Under the pieces are notes generated by a model. That model worked only from the letters and a program-made list of their open reading frames with translations. It had not been told where the DNA came from and ran no database searches. This document shows, one piece after another, positions 18,636-31,101 of a DNA stretch of 64,000 nucleotides. Origin of the DNA: Mucilaginibacter phenanthrenivorans (lineage in GTDB: Bacteria; Bacteroidota; Bacteroidia; Sphingobacteriales; Sphingobacteriaceae); the NCBI RefSeq assembly GCF_024721155.1, contig NZ_JAHVAP010000005.1:682001-746000 (forward strand), written 5' to 3'. A program made the position numbers and the translations under genes. Within the stretch, counting starts at the first letter, position 1. Each line of letters starts with the position of its first letter.

Positions 18636-19556
18636 TTAATTAAAGGATTGCCTGAACGCCAAAGGCGAAAGATTGGTTTTTATCTTGAATAGCTTACTGA
18701 ACGACTGAGGGTGTTCAAAGCCCAGCTCATATGCTATTTCACTTACAGATAAACCCGTGGTAGACAGTTTTTCCTTTGCTTTTTCCATCAATTTATCGTG
18801 AATGTGCTGCTGTGTGCTCTGGCCGGTTAATGTTTTAAGCAATCCGCTTAAATAACCGGGTGATACATTTAACATGTCGGCCACATATTGTACGGTGGGT
18901 AACCCCTTACTTATTAACGTATCGCTGCTGAAATATTCCGCAAGGATGTCTTCCAAACGATCCAGGATATGATAGTTGGTTATTTTTCTTGTTATAAACT
19001 GGCGGTTATAAAACCGGTCGGCATAATTAAGCAGCAGCTCCAACTGGGCAATAATAATATCCTGGCTGAACTTATCGATGTTTGAGCGATATTCCTGCTC
19101 CATATTTTGCATCATGCCTGTAATTATTGTCTCTTCCTTTTCCGAAAGATACAATGCCTCATGCACCGAATAATTGAAATACTCGTACTGCTTTATGGTT
19201 TTGGCCAAATGCGTGTTCCAGAAAAAATCGGGATGGATAAGCAGCATCCATCCCGTGTGCGTTAAGGCCACGCCTTTTTCAATCCCAATACCAAAAACCT
19301 GGCCCGGAGAAATGAAAAACATAAGCCCCTCGTCAAAATCATATTGCTGCTGGCCATATTTAAATCGTCCATTAAAATCACGCTTAAGCGAAATGGAATA
19401 AAAATCAAACACCACGCTTATCGACTCCTCGAACGGCATATATTTTATCGATTCAAAATTTATCACGCTGATTAGCGGATGCTCAGGCTTGGGAAGACCC
19501 ATAACCCGGTGGTATTCGCTTATCGTTTTTATCCGGAGAGGTTGCATGCTGGCCAT
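18636..19556 (-). CDS. AraC-family transcriptional regulator
   Basis: 306 residues. A cupin-like N-terminal sensing domain (about residues 25-190, with GLMFFISPGQVFGIG) precedes a C-terminal AraC double HTH (about 205-305) with TVQYVADMLNVSPGYLSGLLK and GLSVSEIAYELGFEHPQSFSKLFK. It lies 12 bp downstream of the NmrA-like gene, so the two are co-transcribed and the regulator probably controls that operon. The inducer is unknown. Confidence 0.92.
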   Translation of the reverse strand: MASMQPLRIKTISEYHRVMGLPKPEHPLISVINFESIKYMPFEESISVVFDFYSISLKRDFNGRFKYGQQQYDFDEGLMFFISPGQVFGIGIEKGVALTHTGWMLLIHPDFFWNTHLAKTIKQYEYFNYSVHEALYLSEKEETIITGMMQNMEQEYRSNIDKFSQDIIIAQLELLLNYADRFYNRQFITRKITNYHILDRLEDILAEYFSSDTLISKGLPTVQYVADMLNVSPGYLSGLLKTLTGQSTQQHIHDKLMEKAKEKLSTTGLSVSEIAYELGFEHPQSFSKLFKIKTNLSPLAFRQSFN

Positions 19557-19568
19557 ATCACAATATAC

Positions 19569-20465
19569 TTATTTTTGATTGTATACAGCAGCAAATTCCT
19601 TTGCAAAATCTGTCGTTTTTACTTTTCCTAATTCGGCGGGCCTGTTACGGTAATAGTCTTCGTTTAATAGCCCTTTATGCTGGCTTGCAAACATTTCAAC
19701 CAATCCAGCGGCGATGGCCGGGTTTAAGCCTGCAGTTTCCAAATTGCTCTGTAGTTGCTCATCAGAAATAAGGACCCATTTCAAGTCGGGCACGCCAATG
19801 GCTTCGCCTAATATCGTCGCGGTTTCGTTGCCCGTAATTTCATCACTAGCTACATAACGTATTTTTCTGCCGTTAAGCGGCGTTTCCAGTTCTTCTGCAA
19901 CAGCTTCGGCTATATCTATGGGTGATACCCAAACCAGGTTATCGTCCGCGCCATAATTCGACGCAATTATACCTGCATTTTTTATAACGGGTATAAAGCC
20001 CAACAAATTGTAATAAAAACCGACCGGGCGCATAAACGTAATGTCAACACCCGATAGTTTATCAAGCGTAACTTCAACTGCACGATGCAATAAAATAAGG
20101 CCCGATCCTTTTTCTAAATGAGCGCCAATGCTGCTCAGGTGAACTACCCGCTTTATTCCGGATTTTATAATAGCCTCAGCATAGTTATCAGCTAGTTTTT
20201 GACAATGTGCCGCCAGGTCGAGATTTTTATCAAAAAAGTTAGCCGGCGGCACCATGGTGTAAACGGCATCTGCTCCGGTAAAAATAGCTGTAAGAAAAGC
20301 CGCGTCTTCTACCGAACCAATGGCGGCAGTTGCGCCTAATGCCTCAATCTCATTTTGCCTTGCAGGATTACTGCTGATAACGGTAACCGCATGCCCCTTT
20401 TGCACTAATTCTTCTGTTAGTGGTTTACCAATATGTCCTAACGAACCTGTTAATATGATTTTCAT
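19569..20465 (-). CDS. NmrA-like NAD(P)-binding oxidoreductase
   Basis: 298 residues, an atypical SDR. The Rossmann glycine motif is TGSLGHIGKP near residue 6, the following strand gives VTVISSNPARQ, and VHLSSIGAH holds the catalytic-strand Ser. There is no classical YxxxK, which fits the NmrA/YtfG-type quinone or NADP(H)-sensing group. It heads a two-gene operon with an AraC regulator. Such pairs often respond to electrophilic or quinone stress in other bacteria; here that is inference. Confidence 0.88.
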   Translation of the reverse strand: MKIILTGSLGHIGKPLTEELVQKGHAVTVISSNPARQNEIEALGATAAIGSVEDAAFLTAIFTGADAVYTMVPPANFFDKNLDLAAHCQKLADNYAEAIIKSGIKRVVHLSSIGAHLEKGSGLILLHRAVEVTLDKLSGVDITFMRPVGFYYNLLGFIPVIKNAGIIASNYGADDNLVWVSPIDIAEAVAEELETPLNGRKIRYVASDEITGNETATILGEAIGVPDLKWVLISDEQLQSNLETAGLNPAIAAGLVEMFASQHKGLLNEDYYRNRPAELGKVKTTDFAKEFAAVYNQK

Positions 20466-20607
20466 TTTTCGATGTTTTAATTATATAACAAAGGTGCGCT
20501 GTATTATATAGGCAGGCGTAGCCTAATCTGCTGTTGTTGTAGTCGAAACCTAGTTATCTTTAAAACTGACGATTGCAGGCACCATATATACAAAACTTAA
20601 GGAAGCC

Positions 20608-21696
20608 TTACCTGGATACGTTTACTTTAAACCGCATCACTTGCCGGTGATTGAGGGCGATTTCAAGATATTCAAGCGTATGATCCTTAACTACATAATC
20701 AAACTCGTAGATGTCGTTCCTCTGCTTGTATTTAACATATTGTTGTTTCTTAATCGCTAAAGTATCCTGGCGTCGTGCCCTTTTCCTTTTAGTTATATAA
20801 TCCCAGTACCAGATCTCGGGGTTACGGAACGCATTTGAATTAATTTGCAAGTCGTGAAAATCCCCGGCGTACTTAAGTTTAAAATGGATGGTGTCGCCTC
20901 TTTTTGGTGTAATAACCCCCGACGGTGGCGTTATCAGTTTGATATTCGCTATTTCATCCGCGCTGTAATATGGGTTCGATGAAAAATTTTCCTTCGTATA
21001 ATGCGGAAGCAATACCCATTTGGCATCTTCCGGAAAATGATTTCTCGCAAATTCATCAGCGGGTGTGAGCCAGTAGTAATCGTCAAACTGCTTGCGAAAA
21101 GATATTAGCTTTTCATCATCGTTCTTAGCGCAGCCGCCCGCTGCCCAGGTAGCATCCAACAAGTAATAATTCCCGTTTATCTTTACCGCGTTCCATGCAT
21201 GATCAAGCGTTCCCACAGTGCCAACCTGGTAGTATTCTGTTCTTATATATCCCGGTATCATTTCCGCCTCAATTCCGGCAATCTCGCACATCTTTTTAAA
21301 AAGCATTGCATAGCCCTCGCAAACAGCCTTCTTCTTATCTAATACTTTATTGATATAGCCGGTTTCCCATACTTTTCTTTTGATGTCGCAATCCTCGCCA
21401 TCATCTTTGCAGGTGTATGTTTTGGGTTCCTTTCCTTTGTAAGGGTATTTATTATAGAATTTAAAGTCGTAGCTGATATTTTCTGTGATCCATCTAAAAA
21501 TCGCCCTTACTTTAAGCATTTCCTCCGGGAATGGATTTGTAAGCTCTTTGGTGAGCCGGTAAATATCATCCTGGTATTTTACGGTCATTGCAAGGGTATC
21601 TGCTTTTGAAAAATCAACGACAGGTTTTACCGACTGCGAAAAAACGGCGCATGTCCAAAACAAAACCACCAGGATCAGCAAAGATTTAGATCTCAT
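20608..21696 (-). CDS. Exported transglutaminase-like protein
   Basis: The preferred start MRSKSLLIL at 21696 opens a signal peptide ending near VFSQS; an upstream in-frame Met six codons earlier is less likely. The transglutaminase-like triad can be read as Cys (KKAVCEGYAMLFKKM), His (LDHAWNAVKI) and Asp (YLLDATW), in the usual order. About 140 C-terminal residues form a beta-rich extension (TPPSGVITPKRGD). Members act as peptidases or cross-linking enzymes at the envelope. It stands alone, divergent from the hydrolase gene to its right. Confidence 0.85.
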   Translation of the reverse strand: MRSKSLLILVVLFWTCAVFSQSVKPVVDFSKADTLAMTVKYQDDIYRLTKELTNPFPEEMLKVRAIFRWITENISYDFKFYNKYPYKGKEPKTYTCKDDGEDCDIKRKVWETGYINKVLDKKKAVCEGYAMLFKKMCEIAGIEAEMIPGYIRTEYYQVGTVGTLDHAWNAVKINGNYYLLDATWAAGGCAKNDDEKLISFRKQFDDYYWLTPADEFARNHFPEDAKWVLLPHYTKENFSSNPYYSADEIANIKLITPPSGVITPKRGDTIHFKLKYAGDFHDLQINSNAFRNPEIWYWDYITKRKRARRQDTLAIKKQQYVKYKQRNDIYEFDYVVKDHTLEYLEIALNHRQVMRFKVNVSR

Positions 21697-21714
21697 AAAC
21701 TGCAGATATTGCAT

Positions 21715-22040
21715 TTAAGTGTTATGGTTAATAATCAAGGGTTAATGTTTCTGTAAGAATTTAGGAACAACGGCCAGGGTATGCATTCCCGTAAATATAA
21801 AGATAACGCTTAACAAAGGTTGATAAAATTTCGGGCGATTTTTTGAATGTCCGGCTATCTAATTTAGCTTTAAATTTCTAATTTTAGGTTTTTAACCGCA
21901 TTGGCTTAGCCTTGGTCACGCATTCGTCAGCCAGACAAAGTAGCAGGCCATTGCAAATCGGATCCGAGAATTATTGCACCTGCAATTTCTCCATTCGAAA
22001 CACAATTTTCCAAATTTCTTAATCACCAAAATGAAAAACA
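21715..22040. other. Divergent promoter region
   Basis: About 326 bp between divergently transcribed transglutaminase and alpha/beta hydrolase genes. It should carry both promoters. I could not pick out a convincing -33/-7 pair, operator or small gene. Confidence 0.4.
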
Positions 22041-22862
22041 ATGAGTAAAATTACAGTAAAAGACGGAACCGAAATTTATTACAAGGACTGGGGAACAGGA
22101 CAACCACTTTTCTTTCATCATGGCTGGCCCTTATCCGGCGACGATTGGGATGGGCAGATGATGTTCTTCGTTAAACAGGGCTACCGGGTTATCGCGCACG
22201 ACCGCCGCGGGCACGGGCGCTCAAGCCAAACATCAGATGGACACGATATGGATACCTACGCAGCTGATGTTGCTGCGGTAACCGAGGCACTTGATCTGAA
22301 GGATGCCATTCATATTGGCCACTCGACAGGCGGCGGCGAAGCCATCCATTATGCGGCTAACCTTGGAAAAGGCCGCGTAGCCAAAGTTGTGCTGATCAGC
22401 GCAGTTACGCCGATCATGGTACAATCTGAAACAAATCCCGACGGTGTTCCAATAGCTATCTTTGATGAGATCCGTGAGGGCACTGCATTTAACAGGGCAC
22501 AATACTTTGAGGATTTTACCATCCCGTTTTATGGCTATAACCGCGAAGGTGCAAAAATTTCGCAGGGCATCAGGGATAACTGGTGGCGCCAGGGAATGAT
22601 GGGCGGCGTAAAGGCACATCATGACGGGATTAAAGCCTTCTCTGAAACAGATTTTACGGAAGACCTAAAAAGTGTAGACATTCCCGTACTTGTTCTGCAT
22701 GGAGAGGACGACCAGATCGTACCATTCCCTATTTCGGGAGCAAAAGCCATAAAGTTATTAAAACATGGAAAATTGATCTCGTACCCGGGTTTCCCGCATG
22801 GAATGCCGGCCACGGAGGCAGCAACCATCAATAAGGATCTTTTGGAGTTTATTAAATCATAA
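22041..22862 (+). CDS. Alpha/beta hydrolase (non-heme chloroperoxidase/esterase-like)
   Basis: 273 residues with the full alpha/beta-hydrolase fold. Nucleophile Ser sits in GHSTGGGEA, the acid Asp in LHGEDDQIVP, and the His in FPHGMPATEA; the oxyanion HHGWPLSGDDW lies near the N-terminus. The ordering and the cofactor-free haloperoxidase-like motifs match the chloroperoxidase/esterase group. No signal peptide, so cytosolic. It converges on katG and shares a bidirectional terminator with it. Confidence 0.92.
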   Translation: MSKITVKDGTEIYYKDWGTGQPLFFHHGWPLSGDDWDGQMMFFVKQGYRVIAHDRRGHGRSSQTSDGHDMDTYAADVAAVTEALDLKDAIHIGHSTGGGEAIHYAANLGKGRVAKVVLISAVTPIMVQSETNPDGVPIAIFDEIREGTAFNRAQYFEDFTIPFYGYNREGAKISQGIRDNWWRQGMMGGVKAHHDGIKAFSETDFTEDLKSVDIPVLVLHGEDDQIVPFPISGAKAIKLLKHGKLISYPGFPHGMPATEAATINKDLLEFIKS

Positions 22863-22888
22863 ATAAGAGGTAATCCATCTTAAACAAA

Positions 22889-22924
22889 GCAACAAAGCCA
22901 CTCCTTTCGGAGTGGCTTTGTTGC
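22889..22924. terminator. Bidirectional terminator between hydrolase and katG
   Basis: A perfect 16-bp stem: GCAACAAAGCCACTCC pairs with GGAGTGGCTTTGTTGC across a TTTC loop. It sits 26 bp after the hydrolase stop and 29 bp beyond the katG stop, so it can terminate both convergent transcripts. Confidence 0.9.
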
Positions 22925-22953
22925 TAAAAGCTGAATAATTATCGTTTTGAAAA

Positions 22954-25691
<2,738 letters not shown>

Positions 25692-28046
25692 CTAAATCAC
25701 AAACGAATTATCACCGGCCTTAAGCAGGTATGTTTTGGTTTTCCATACTAATATTCCGGTTGTTTTCAGCGGCAGATTGATATTGATCTTCCACTTACTG
25801 CCTGTTAGCAAGTAACTTACCGCAACCTTGCCATCCGGGTGAGGAATTTCGCCGCTTGCCTTGGTCATTGTTCCCAAATGCGGCTCAATTTTTACCTTCT
25901 TAAATCCGGGGGCGTAGCTGTCTATTCCTAATACGGTCCTGTAAAATTCAATATTCGGACTGGCGCCCCAGGCGTGGCATTCAGAGCGTACCGTTTTCAA
26001 GCTCGAGTCCTCGGCCCAGGTGGTCATGCCCATGGCGATGTTTTCGCGGTAAATACCCAGCCAGTTCATATAGTCATTTCCCTTACCTGCCTTTATCAAA
26101 GCCTGGTTTAAATAATATTGAAAGTAAACGGTGCATTGGGTTAAGCTTTTGTCGCTCAGCAGCAAATTCGCCATGGCCGGCATATCCACCGTGTTTACCA
26201 TACCGGTAAGGATCGCCAGCGAATTCACATGCTGCGAATAACCGGTTTTCTCCCTGGTATCGGCATACAACTTTTTAACAGGGTCCCAATATTTCCGCTG
26301 GATGGTGGCCTTTAATTGCGCAGCCTTTCGATTGTAGATATTTGCATAATCCTGCAGGCCGATTTTAGCTTCCATTTCTGCCGCCCATTGGTAGGCCCAA
26401 AGCAGTTGCAGGTCGTAGATGGCCGCGCTGCCGTCTTTGCCTTTCACATCGCCGCTCATATTTCCTGCCCAGTCAACAAATGCCCAATAAGGCGTGTTTT
26501 TTAATGAGCCATCAGGCTGCTGGTATTTGCTGAAAAAATCAAGGATGGTTCTTTCGCCAACCAGCTTATCTTTAATAAAATCGCCGTCGGGCTTGTACAT
26601 CCAGTAGTCATGCAACATGCAGATATACCATAAAGAAAACGTGGAAATGATCTGCGTGCCCTTGGTTGGGTAACAGCTCCGGGTAACGCCCTCCGCCAAA
26701 CGGGAATGATCGATCTCTGTAAGAGCGTTACGCGCCAGCCTGTCATCACTGCTGTTATAATAAGAGATCAAAGCCTGAATGCGGGTATCGCCAATGTATT
26801 GCAACTGCTCGTAATAAGGGCAATCTGTGTAGGTTTCCCATGCGTTAAGCCTTGCCGTACGCCAGCCAATATCCAGGATCTGCTTAATCTCCGCATTATC
26901 CGTATTAAATACCGCGGCCTGTTTAAATGGATAGCCGGTGAACGTTCCATACAGGTCGTCTATCACCAGCGGCTCATCTTTTGTTTTTACTATCAGCCTG
27001 AGATATCGGAAAGTGCGAAAGTTAAGCGTTGTAAATGATTGTCCACTGCTTCCGTTTGAGAGCAGGCTATCTATCCGCCCGATAAAGTCTTTGCCGTCAA
27101 CATCATTACGGTTGCTTTTCCTGGTACCCCTGCTGCCTTTATCGAAAAGCACTTCTGAATACCCTAAGGAAATCCCGGCATCCTTGCCACCGCTAAAATT
27201 CAGGGTTACATAGGCATTTGTCTCGAAGGTTTGATCGAGCAATATAACGGCCATCGTATTGGCCGGGATAGTTACAGATGTCTTGGTTTGCGGAAATGCA
27301 GCAGGCACATTAACATTCGTTGCGCTGCGTAATTTAGGAATGCGCTGATAGGTCATTTCCCTTGGCGGCAAGGTGGAAGGCACCAATGCCCAGTCGATCC
27401 CCCAGGCCATGCCTTTAAGGGTGCCGCCCATTATCTTGCCTGCAAATGGCCAGGTGGTATCATCATAATTTGTGGCCGTCCAATCTCCTTTAACGGCCAG
27501 GTTCATATCAACCATTTCGCCTTTACTGGCCGCAAAGAAAAATCCGGGGACTGGCTGATGCCCCATATCGCGCATGCATTTCCAGCTTGTATTGGTGTTC
27601 AGCACTTCTTCGGCAGGCGAATTGCCCTGGATAATAAACCCGGTGCGTACGCTGATCTGTGCCTCGGGGCGGTATTGCGCCTCGTTCCAAACAAGGGCAG
27701 CTATTGTATTTTTTCCGGTGACCAAGTATGGCGCAAGGTCCACCGTTTCGTAATTCCAGTAATAAGTATCCCCGCGGGCCGGGCCAAGTGACACCAGGGA
27801 GCCATTAACAAACAGTTTATATCGGTTATCTGCCGAAACATGAATGACAAAACTTGCAGGCTTTGCCGCCAGGTCAAGATTCTTCCGAAAATAATAAACC
27901 CCGTATTCCAGCCCGTTATCATGAGGCGAGGAGATCCAATCGGAATTCCAGGGACGGTCCGCATTCGAGGCCAGGGATTGGGCATAATTATTTTTTACCG
28001 GCAACAAGCCGGCAAGGGCTAATAGGAGCGTAAAAAAGTGTTTCAT
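25692..28046 (-). CDS. Alpha-L-rhamnosidase-type glycoside hydrolase (GH78-like)
   Basis: 784 residues with a signal peptide (ends NNYAQS). The N-terminal half has bacterial rhamnosidase-type beta-sandwich domains (FRKNLDLAAKPASFVIHVSA, NRYKLFVNGSLVSLGPARGD), then an (alpha/alpha)6 barrel from about residue 390 onward with YTDCPYYEQLQYIGDTR, the likely acid-residue loop. A C-terminal beta-domain (KVKIEPHLGTMTKASGEIPH) closes it. It should release L-rhamnose from plant glycosides or pectin. It is more than 8 kb from the SusC/SusD pair, so co-operation is not established. Confidence 0.85.
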   Translation of the reverse strand: MKHFFTLLLALAGLLPVKNNYAQSLASNADRPWNSDWISSPHDNGLEYGVYYFRKNLDLAAKPASFVIHVSADNRYKLFVNGSLVSLGPARGDTYYWNYETVDLAPYLVTGKNTIAALVWNEAQYRPEAQISVRTGFIIQGNSPAEEVLNTNTSWKCMRDMGHQPVPGFFFAASKGEMVDMNLAVKGDWTATNYDDTTWPFAGKIMGGTLKGMAWGIDWALVPSTLPPREMTYQRIPKLRSATNVNVPAAFPQTKTSVTIPANTMAVILLDQTFETNAYVTLNFSGGKDAGISLGYSEVLFDKGSRGTRKSNRNDVDGKDFIGRIDSLLSNGSSGQSFTTLNFRTFRYLRLIVKTKDEPLVIDDLYGTFTGYPFKQAAVFNTDNAEIKQILDIGWRTARLNAWETYTDCPYYEQLQYIGDTRIQALISYYNSSDDRLARNALTEIDHSRLAEGVTRSCYPTKGTQIISTFSLWYICMLHDYWMYKPDGDFIKDKLVGERTILDFFSKYQQPDGSLKNTPYWAFVDWAGNMSGDVKGKDGSAAIYDLQLLWAYQWAAEMEAKIGLQDYANIYNRKAAQLKATIQRKYWDPVKKLYADTREKTGYSQHVNSLAILTGMVNTVDMPAMANLLLSDKSLTQCTVYFQYYLNQALIKAGKGNDYMNWLGIYRENIAMGMTTWAEDSSLKTVRSECHAWGASPNIEFYRTVLGIDSYAPGFKKVKIEPHLGTMTKASGEIPHPDGKVAVSYLLTGSKWKININLPLKTTGILVWKTKTYLLKAGDNSFVI

Positions 28047-28197
28047 TATCAGGATTAATTGGCAATAGTTTCGGAGGTGAAATTTAGCAAGAAAAATCGA
28101 TTTAGCAAATGATTTATAATCATCTGCTAAAAATGCCCGAAAGAATTTTTCTTACCATTTGTTAAGCGATGGTCTGAAAACACCCATCTACCTTTGT

Positions 28198-29226
28198 ATG
28201 ATGAAAGAGAAAGTGTTACTGACCGGCATTTCCGGTTTCCTGGGTTCGCATACTGCAATCCAGCTTTTGGAAAAAGGCTACCTGGTAACCGGTACCCTGC
28301 GCGATTTAAAACGGGCCTATGAAATCAGGAAGATCATAGCTGCTCACACCAAAAACGCAGATAATTTAAGCTTTGCACAGGCAGAACTTTCTGACGAAGC
28401 GGCCTGGCTGCAATTAACCAAAGGAATGGATTACGTTCAGCATATTGCCTCGCCCTTTCCCCGTACCTTACCAAAACATGAAGATGAGCTGATCCTCCCC
28501 GCAAAAAATGGCGTATTGAATATCCTAAAAGCGGCGTCGGCTAATAAAGTAAAGCGGGTGGTATTGACATCATCATCAGGCGCTGTACTATACGGCAAGA
28601 AAAAAGGAAAACAAAGCGGCACCTTCAACGAAGGAACATGGACGGATACCAGCATTTCAAAAGACACAACTCCTTATTTGCGCAGCAAAACTATTGCTGA
28701 AAAGGCAGCATGGGACTTTATTCAATCAGACAAAAGCGGCATGGAACTGGTAACTGTATTACCGGGCGCTATCCTCGGCCCTGTGCTGGAGGAGGATTTT
28801 GGAACGTCGGCCAACATCGTGCTAAAAATGTTAGACGGTAGTATTCCAGCCTTGCCGAATATCGGTTTTGATTTGGTTGATGTCCGCTCGGTAGCAGAGT
28901 CGCTTATTTTGGCGATGGAAGTTCCTGAAGCGGCAAACGAGCGTTTTATCAGCTCGGCAGGCTACATGACCTTTAAGGAGGTTTCGACTATCCTAAAAGA
29001 AAAATATCCCGAAAGGAAAATCCCTAAAATGATATTGCCAAACTTCCTGACCAGGCTGTTTGCCTTGTTCGACAAAACCTTGCAGCCGGTATTGCTCGAC
29101 CTTGGTCACCAAAGAAAGGTGGATAACAGCAAGGCAAAAAGAATACTGCATTGGCAGCCAATAGACAATCGGGAAGCAGTACTTTCCTGCACAGAGAGCC
29201 TGATCAGTTTGGGATTAGTAAAATAA
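28198..29226 (+). CDS. NAD-dependent epimerase/dihydroflavonol reductase-like protein
   Basis: 342 residues from the MMKEKVLLTG start. Extended SDR with TGISGFLGSH (residues ~8-17) binding NAD(P), then VLTSSSGAVLYG, and YLRSK as the catalytic pair (TTPYLRSKTIAEK). A TACCTTTG sequence lies one to eight bases upstream of the start, like a -7 box, but no -33 box at the right spacing could be found. The longer frame begins 39 bp earlier with no obvious signal, so the shorter start is used. It reads into the Crp regulator gene 15 bp downstream. Confidence 0.88.
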   Translation: MMKEKVLLTGISGFLGSHTAIQLLEKGYLVTGTLRDLKRAYEIRKIIAAHTKNADNLSFAQAELSDEAAWLQLTKGMDYVQHIASPFPRTLPKHEDELILPAKNGVLNILKAASANKVKRVVLTSSSGAVLYGKKKGKQSGTFNEGTWTDTSISKDTTPYLRSKTIAEKAAWDFIQSDKSGMELVTVLPGAILGPVLEEDFGTSANIVLKMLDGSIPALPNIGFDLVDVRSVAESLILAMEVPEAANERFISSAGYMTFKEVSTILKEKYPERKIPKMILPNFLTRLFALFDKTLQPVLLDLGHQRKVDNSKAKRILHWQPIDNREAVLSCTESLISLGLVK

Positions 29227-29241
29227 TCGATAGCTTGCAGT

Positions 29242-29814
29242 ATGGATAACCTGGCCAAGGCTTTAACGTTTGGCGGCATTTTAAATGCTGATGAAATTGA
29301 ACGCATAACCGTTGCGTTCGAAGTTAAAGTATTAAAAGCGGGTGAACATTTTTATAAGCCCGGCGATATTGCCGATAAGCTTGGCTTTGTTGACAGCGGC
29401 GTAGTCCGGGTATATATCCCCGGGAATGAGCTTGAAGAAGCCACGAAGTACTTTATGCGGAAAAATCAATTTTTAATGGAGTTTGAAAGCTTCTACGATA
29501 ACAACCCCGCGCCATCAGGAATACAGGCAGTTACCGAAGCCCGTTTGTTAACTATTAATCGCAATGGCTGGAACCGATTAACTGAAGAAGTGCCAAAATT
29601 ATTCCTGCTAACCAAAATGCTTACGGAGGCTGCCCTTATCAATAAGATCAGGGACAATGAGTTTTTAAGTTTCGGAACTGCCCGGCAGAAGTACGATGAA
29701 TTTGTAAAAAGGTACCCGGACCTGGCGCTAAGTGTTCCGCTGCAATACATTGCCTCCTACCTTCAAATTACGCCGCAATCGCTCAGCCGGATCCGTAAGC
29801 AGACCGGCCGTTAG
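29242..29814 (+). CDS. Crp/Fnr-family transcriptional regulator
   Basis: 190 residues. A cyclic-nucleotide-binding-like beta-roll occupies residues ~1-110, then a long dimer helix and a C-terminal winged HTH (VPLQYIASYLQITPQSLSRIRKQ). It has the compact form common in Bacteroidota, without the FNR cysteines. It begins 15 bp after the reductase stop and lies 86 bp before the TetX-like gene. It probably regulates these neighbours. Confidence 0.9.
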   Translation: MDNLAKALTFGGILNADEIERITVAFEVKVLKAGEHFYKPGDIADKLGFVDSGVVRVYIPGNELEEATKYFMRKNQFLMEFESFYDNNPAPSGIQAVTEARLLTINRNGWNRLTEEVPKLFLLTKMLTEAALINKIRDNEFLSFGTARQKYDEFVKRYPDLALSVPLQYIASYLQITPQSLSRIRKQTGR

Positions 29815-29900
29815 CTTTAGGGTGCACAAATGCGATAAAATATCTTCAAATTATTTTCTTTCTCAATCGTCTTACCGGTAACATGATAATATAATAGCGT

Positions 29901-31067
29901 ATGAGCTTAATTGAAAATAAAAAAATAGCAATCGTTGGTGGTGGGCCCGGTGGATTAACCCTTGCAAGACTTTTGCAGATGAACGGCGCCGACGTAAAGG
30001 TTTATGAACGGGATTTGCATAAAGACGCCAGGGCACAAGGCGCAACGCTTGATTTGCACGATGAATCAGGTTTAAAGGCGCTCCGCGAAGCCGGGTTGAT
30101 AGCTGCGTTTTTGGCAAATTACAGGCCGGGTGCCGAACTCGTGCGCATTATCGATAAGTATGCTACTATAATAGCTGAAGATCAGCCAACACCGGAAGAA
30201 GAAATTGGTCGACCGGAAATTGACAGGGGACCCTTACAAAAGATTCTGCTGGAATCATTACAACCCGGTACTGTTACCTGGGATTGCAATTTTGATACCC
30301 TGTCGCAGCAGGACCGTGGCTGGAAACTCAGGTTTAAAAACGGCACTACGGCATTTGCCGATCTTGTTATCGCTGCGGATGGGGCCAACTCAAAGCTCCG
30401 GCCATATGTAACACCTATAAAACCTTTTTATTCCGGTATTATGGTGGTTGAAGCTTCGGTATACAACTCAGAAACGGCAAGCCCGCGGATGCACAAGTTA
30501 CTGAGAGGTGGAAAGATCTTTGCCTTTGGCGATAGCAAAACCCTGATTGTAAGTTCTAAAGGCGACGGTAGCCTGGTTTTTTATACCAGTTTTAAAGCCG
30601 GTGAGGGCTGGCCCAAAAAAAGCGGGATAGATTTTAGCAATAAAGCCCTGGTGTTGGATTGGTTTAAAACCGAATATGATGGCTGGGATGCAATATGGCA
30701 GGAGTTATTTGAAAATGCTGCCGTCCCTTTCGTAACGCGTCCTATATATTGCATGCCTTTGGATCAAACATGGGAACCTCTACCCAATTTAACCCTGCTT
30801 GGCGATGCCGCTCACTTGATGCCTCCTTTTGCCGGTGAGGGAGTTAATATGGCTATGCTGGATGCGCTGGAATTGTCTGAATGCCTTACAGGTGCAGGTT
30901 TTGACGATTTGCAATCGGCAATTGCGGCTTATGAAACAGCAATGCGGGCAAGGGCCACCGAGGCAGCACAGGAGTCGCTCGATTCAGGAGAATTGCTACA
31001 CTCGCCCGGCGCAATTTCGTTTATGATGAACATGGGAGGCCAAGGCAGTATGCCCGCTGAGTTATAA
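29901..31067 (+). CDS. TetX-like FAD-dependent monooxygenase
   Basis: 388 residues, the same length as I recall for TetX. FAD-binding GGGPGG at residues 13-18, E36 in VYERD at the strand end, GATLDLHDESGLKALREAGL, and GDAAHLMPPFAGEGVN at about 301-316 all match the TetX family of class A flavin monooxygenases. TetX hydroxylates tetracycline at C11a and inactivates it. Whether this chromosomal homologue accepts tetracyclines cannot be told from these motifs. The gene is 86 bp after a Crp regulator, same strand. Confidence 0.9.
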   Translation: MSLIENKKIAIVGGGPGGLTLARLLQMNGADVKVYERDLHKDARAQGATLDLHDESGLKALREAGLIAAFLANYRPGAELVRIIDKYATIIAEDQPTPEEEIGRPEIDRGPLQKILLESLQPGTVTWDCNFDTLSQQDRGWKLRFKNGTTAFADLVIAADGANSKLRPYVTPIKPFYSGIMVVEASVYNSETASPRMHKLLRGGKIFAFGDSKTLIVSSKGDGSLVFYTSFKAGEGWPKKSGIDFSNKALVLDWFKTEYDGWDAIWQELFENAAVPFVTRPIYCMPLDQTWEPLPNLTLLGDAAHLMPPFAGEGVNMAMLDALELSECLTGAGFDDLQSAIAAYETAMRARATEAAQESLDSGELLHSPGAISFMMNMGGQGSMPAEL

Positions 31068-31101
31068 GTACGTGATATGGCGATTTTTCAATTACAAAGT
31101 C

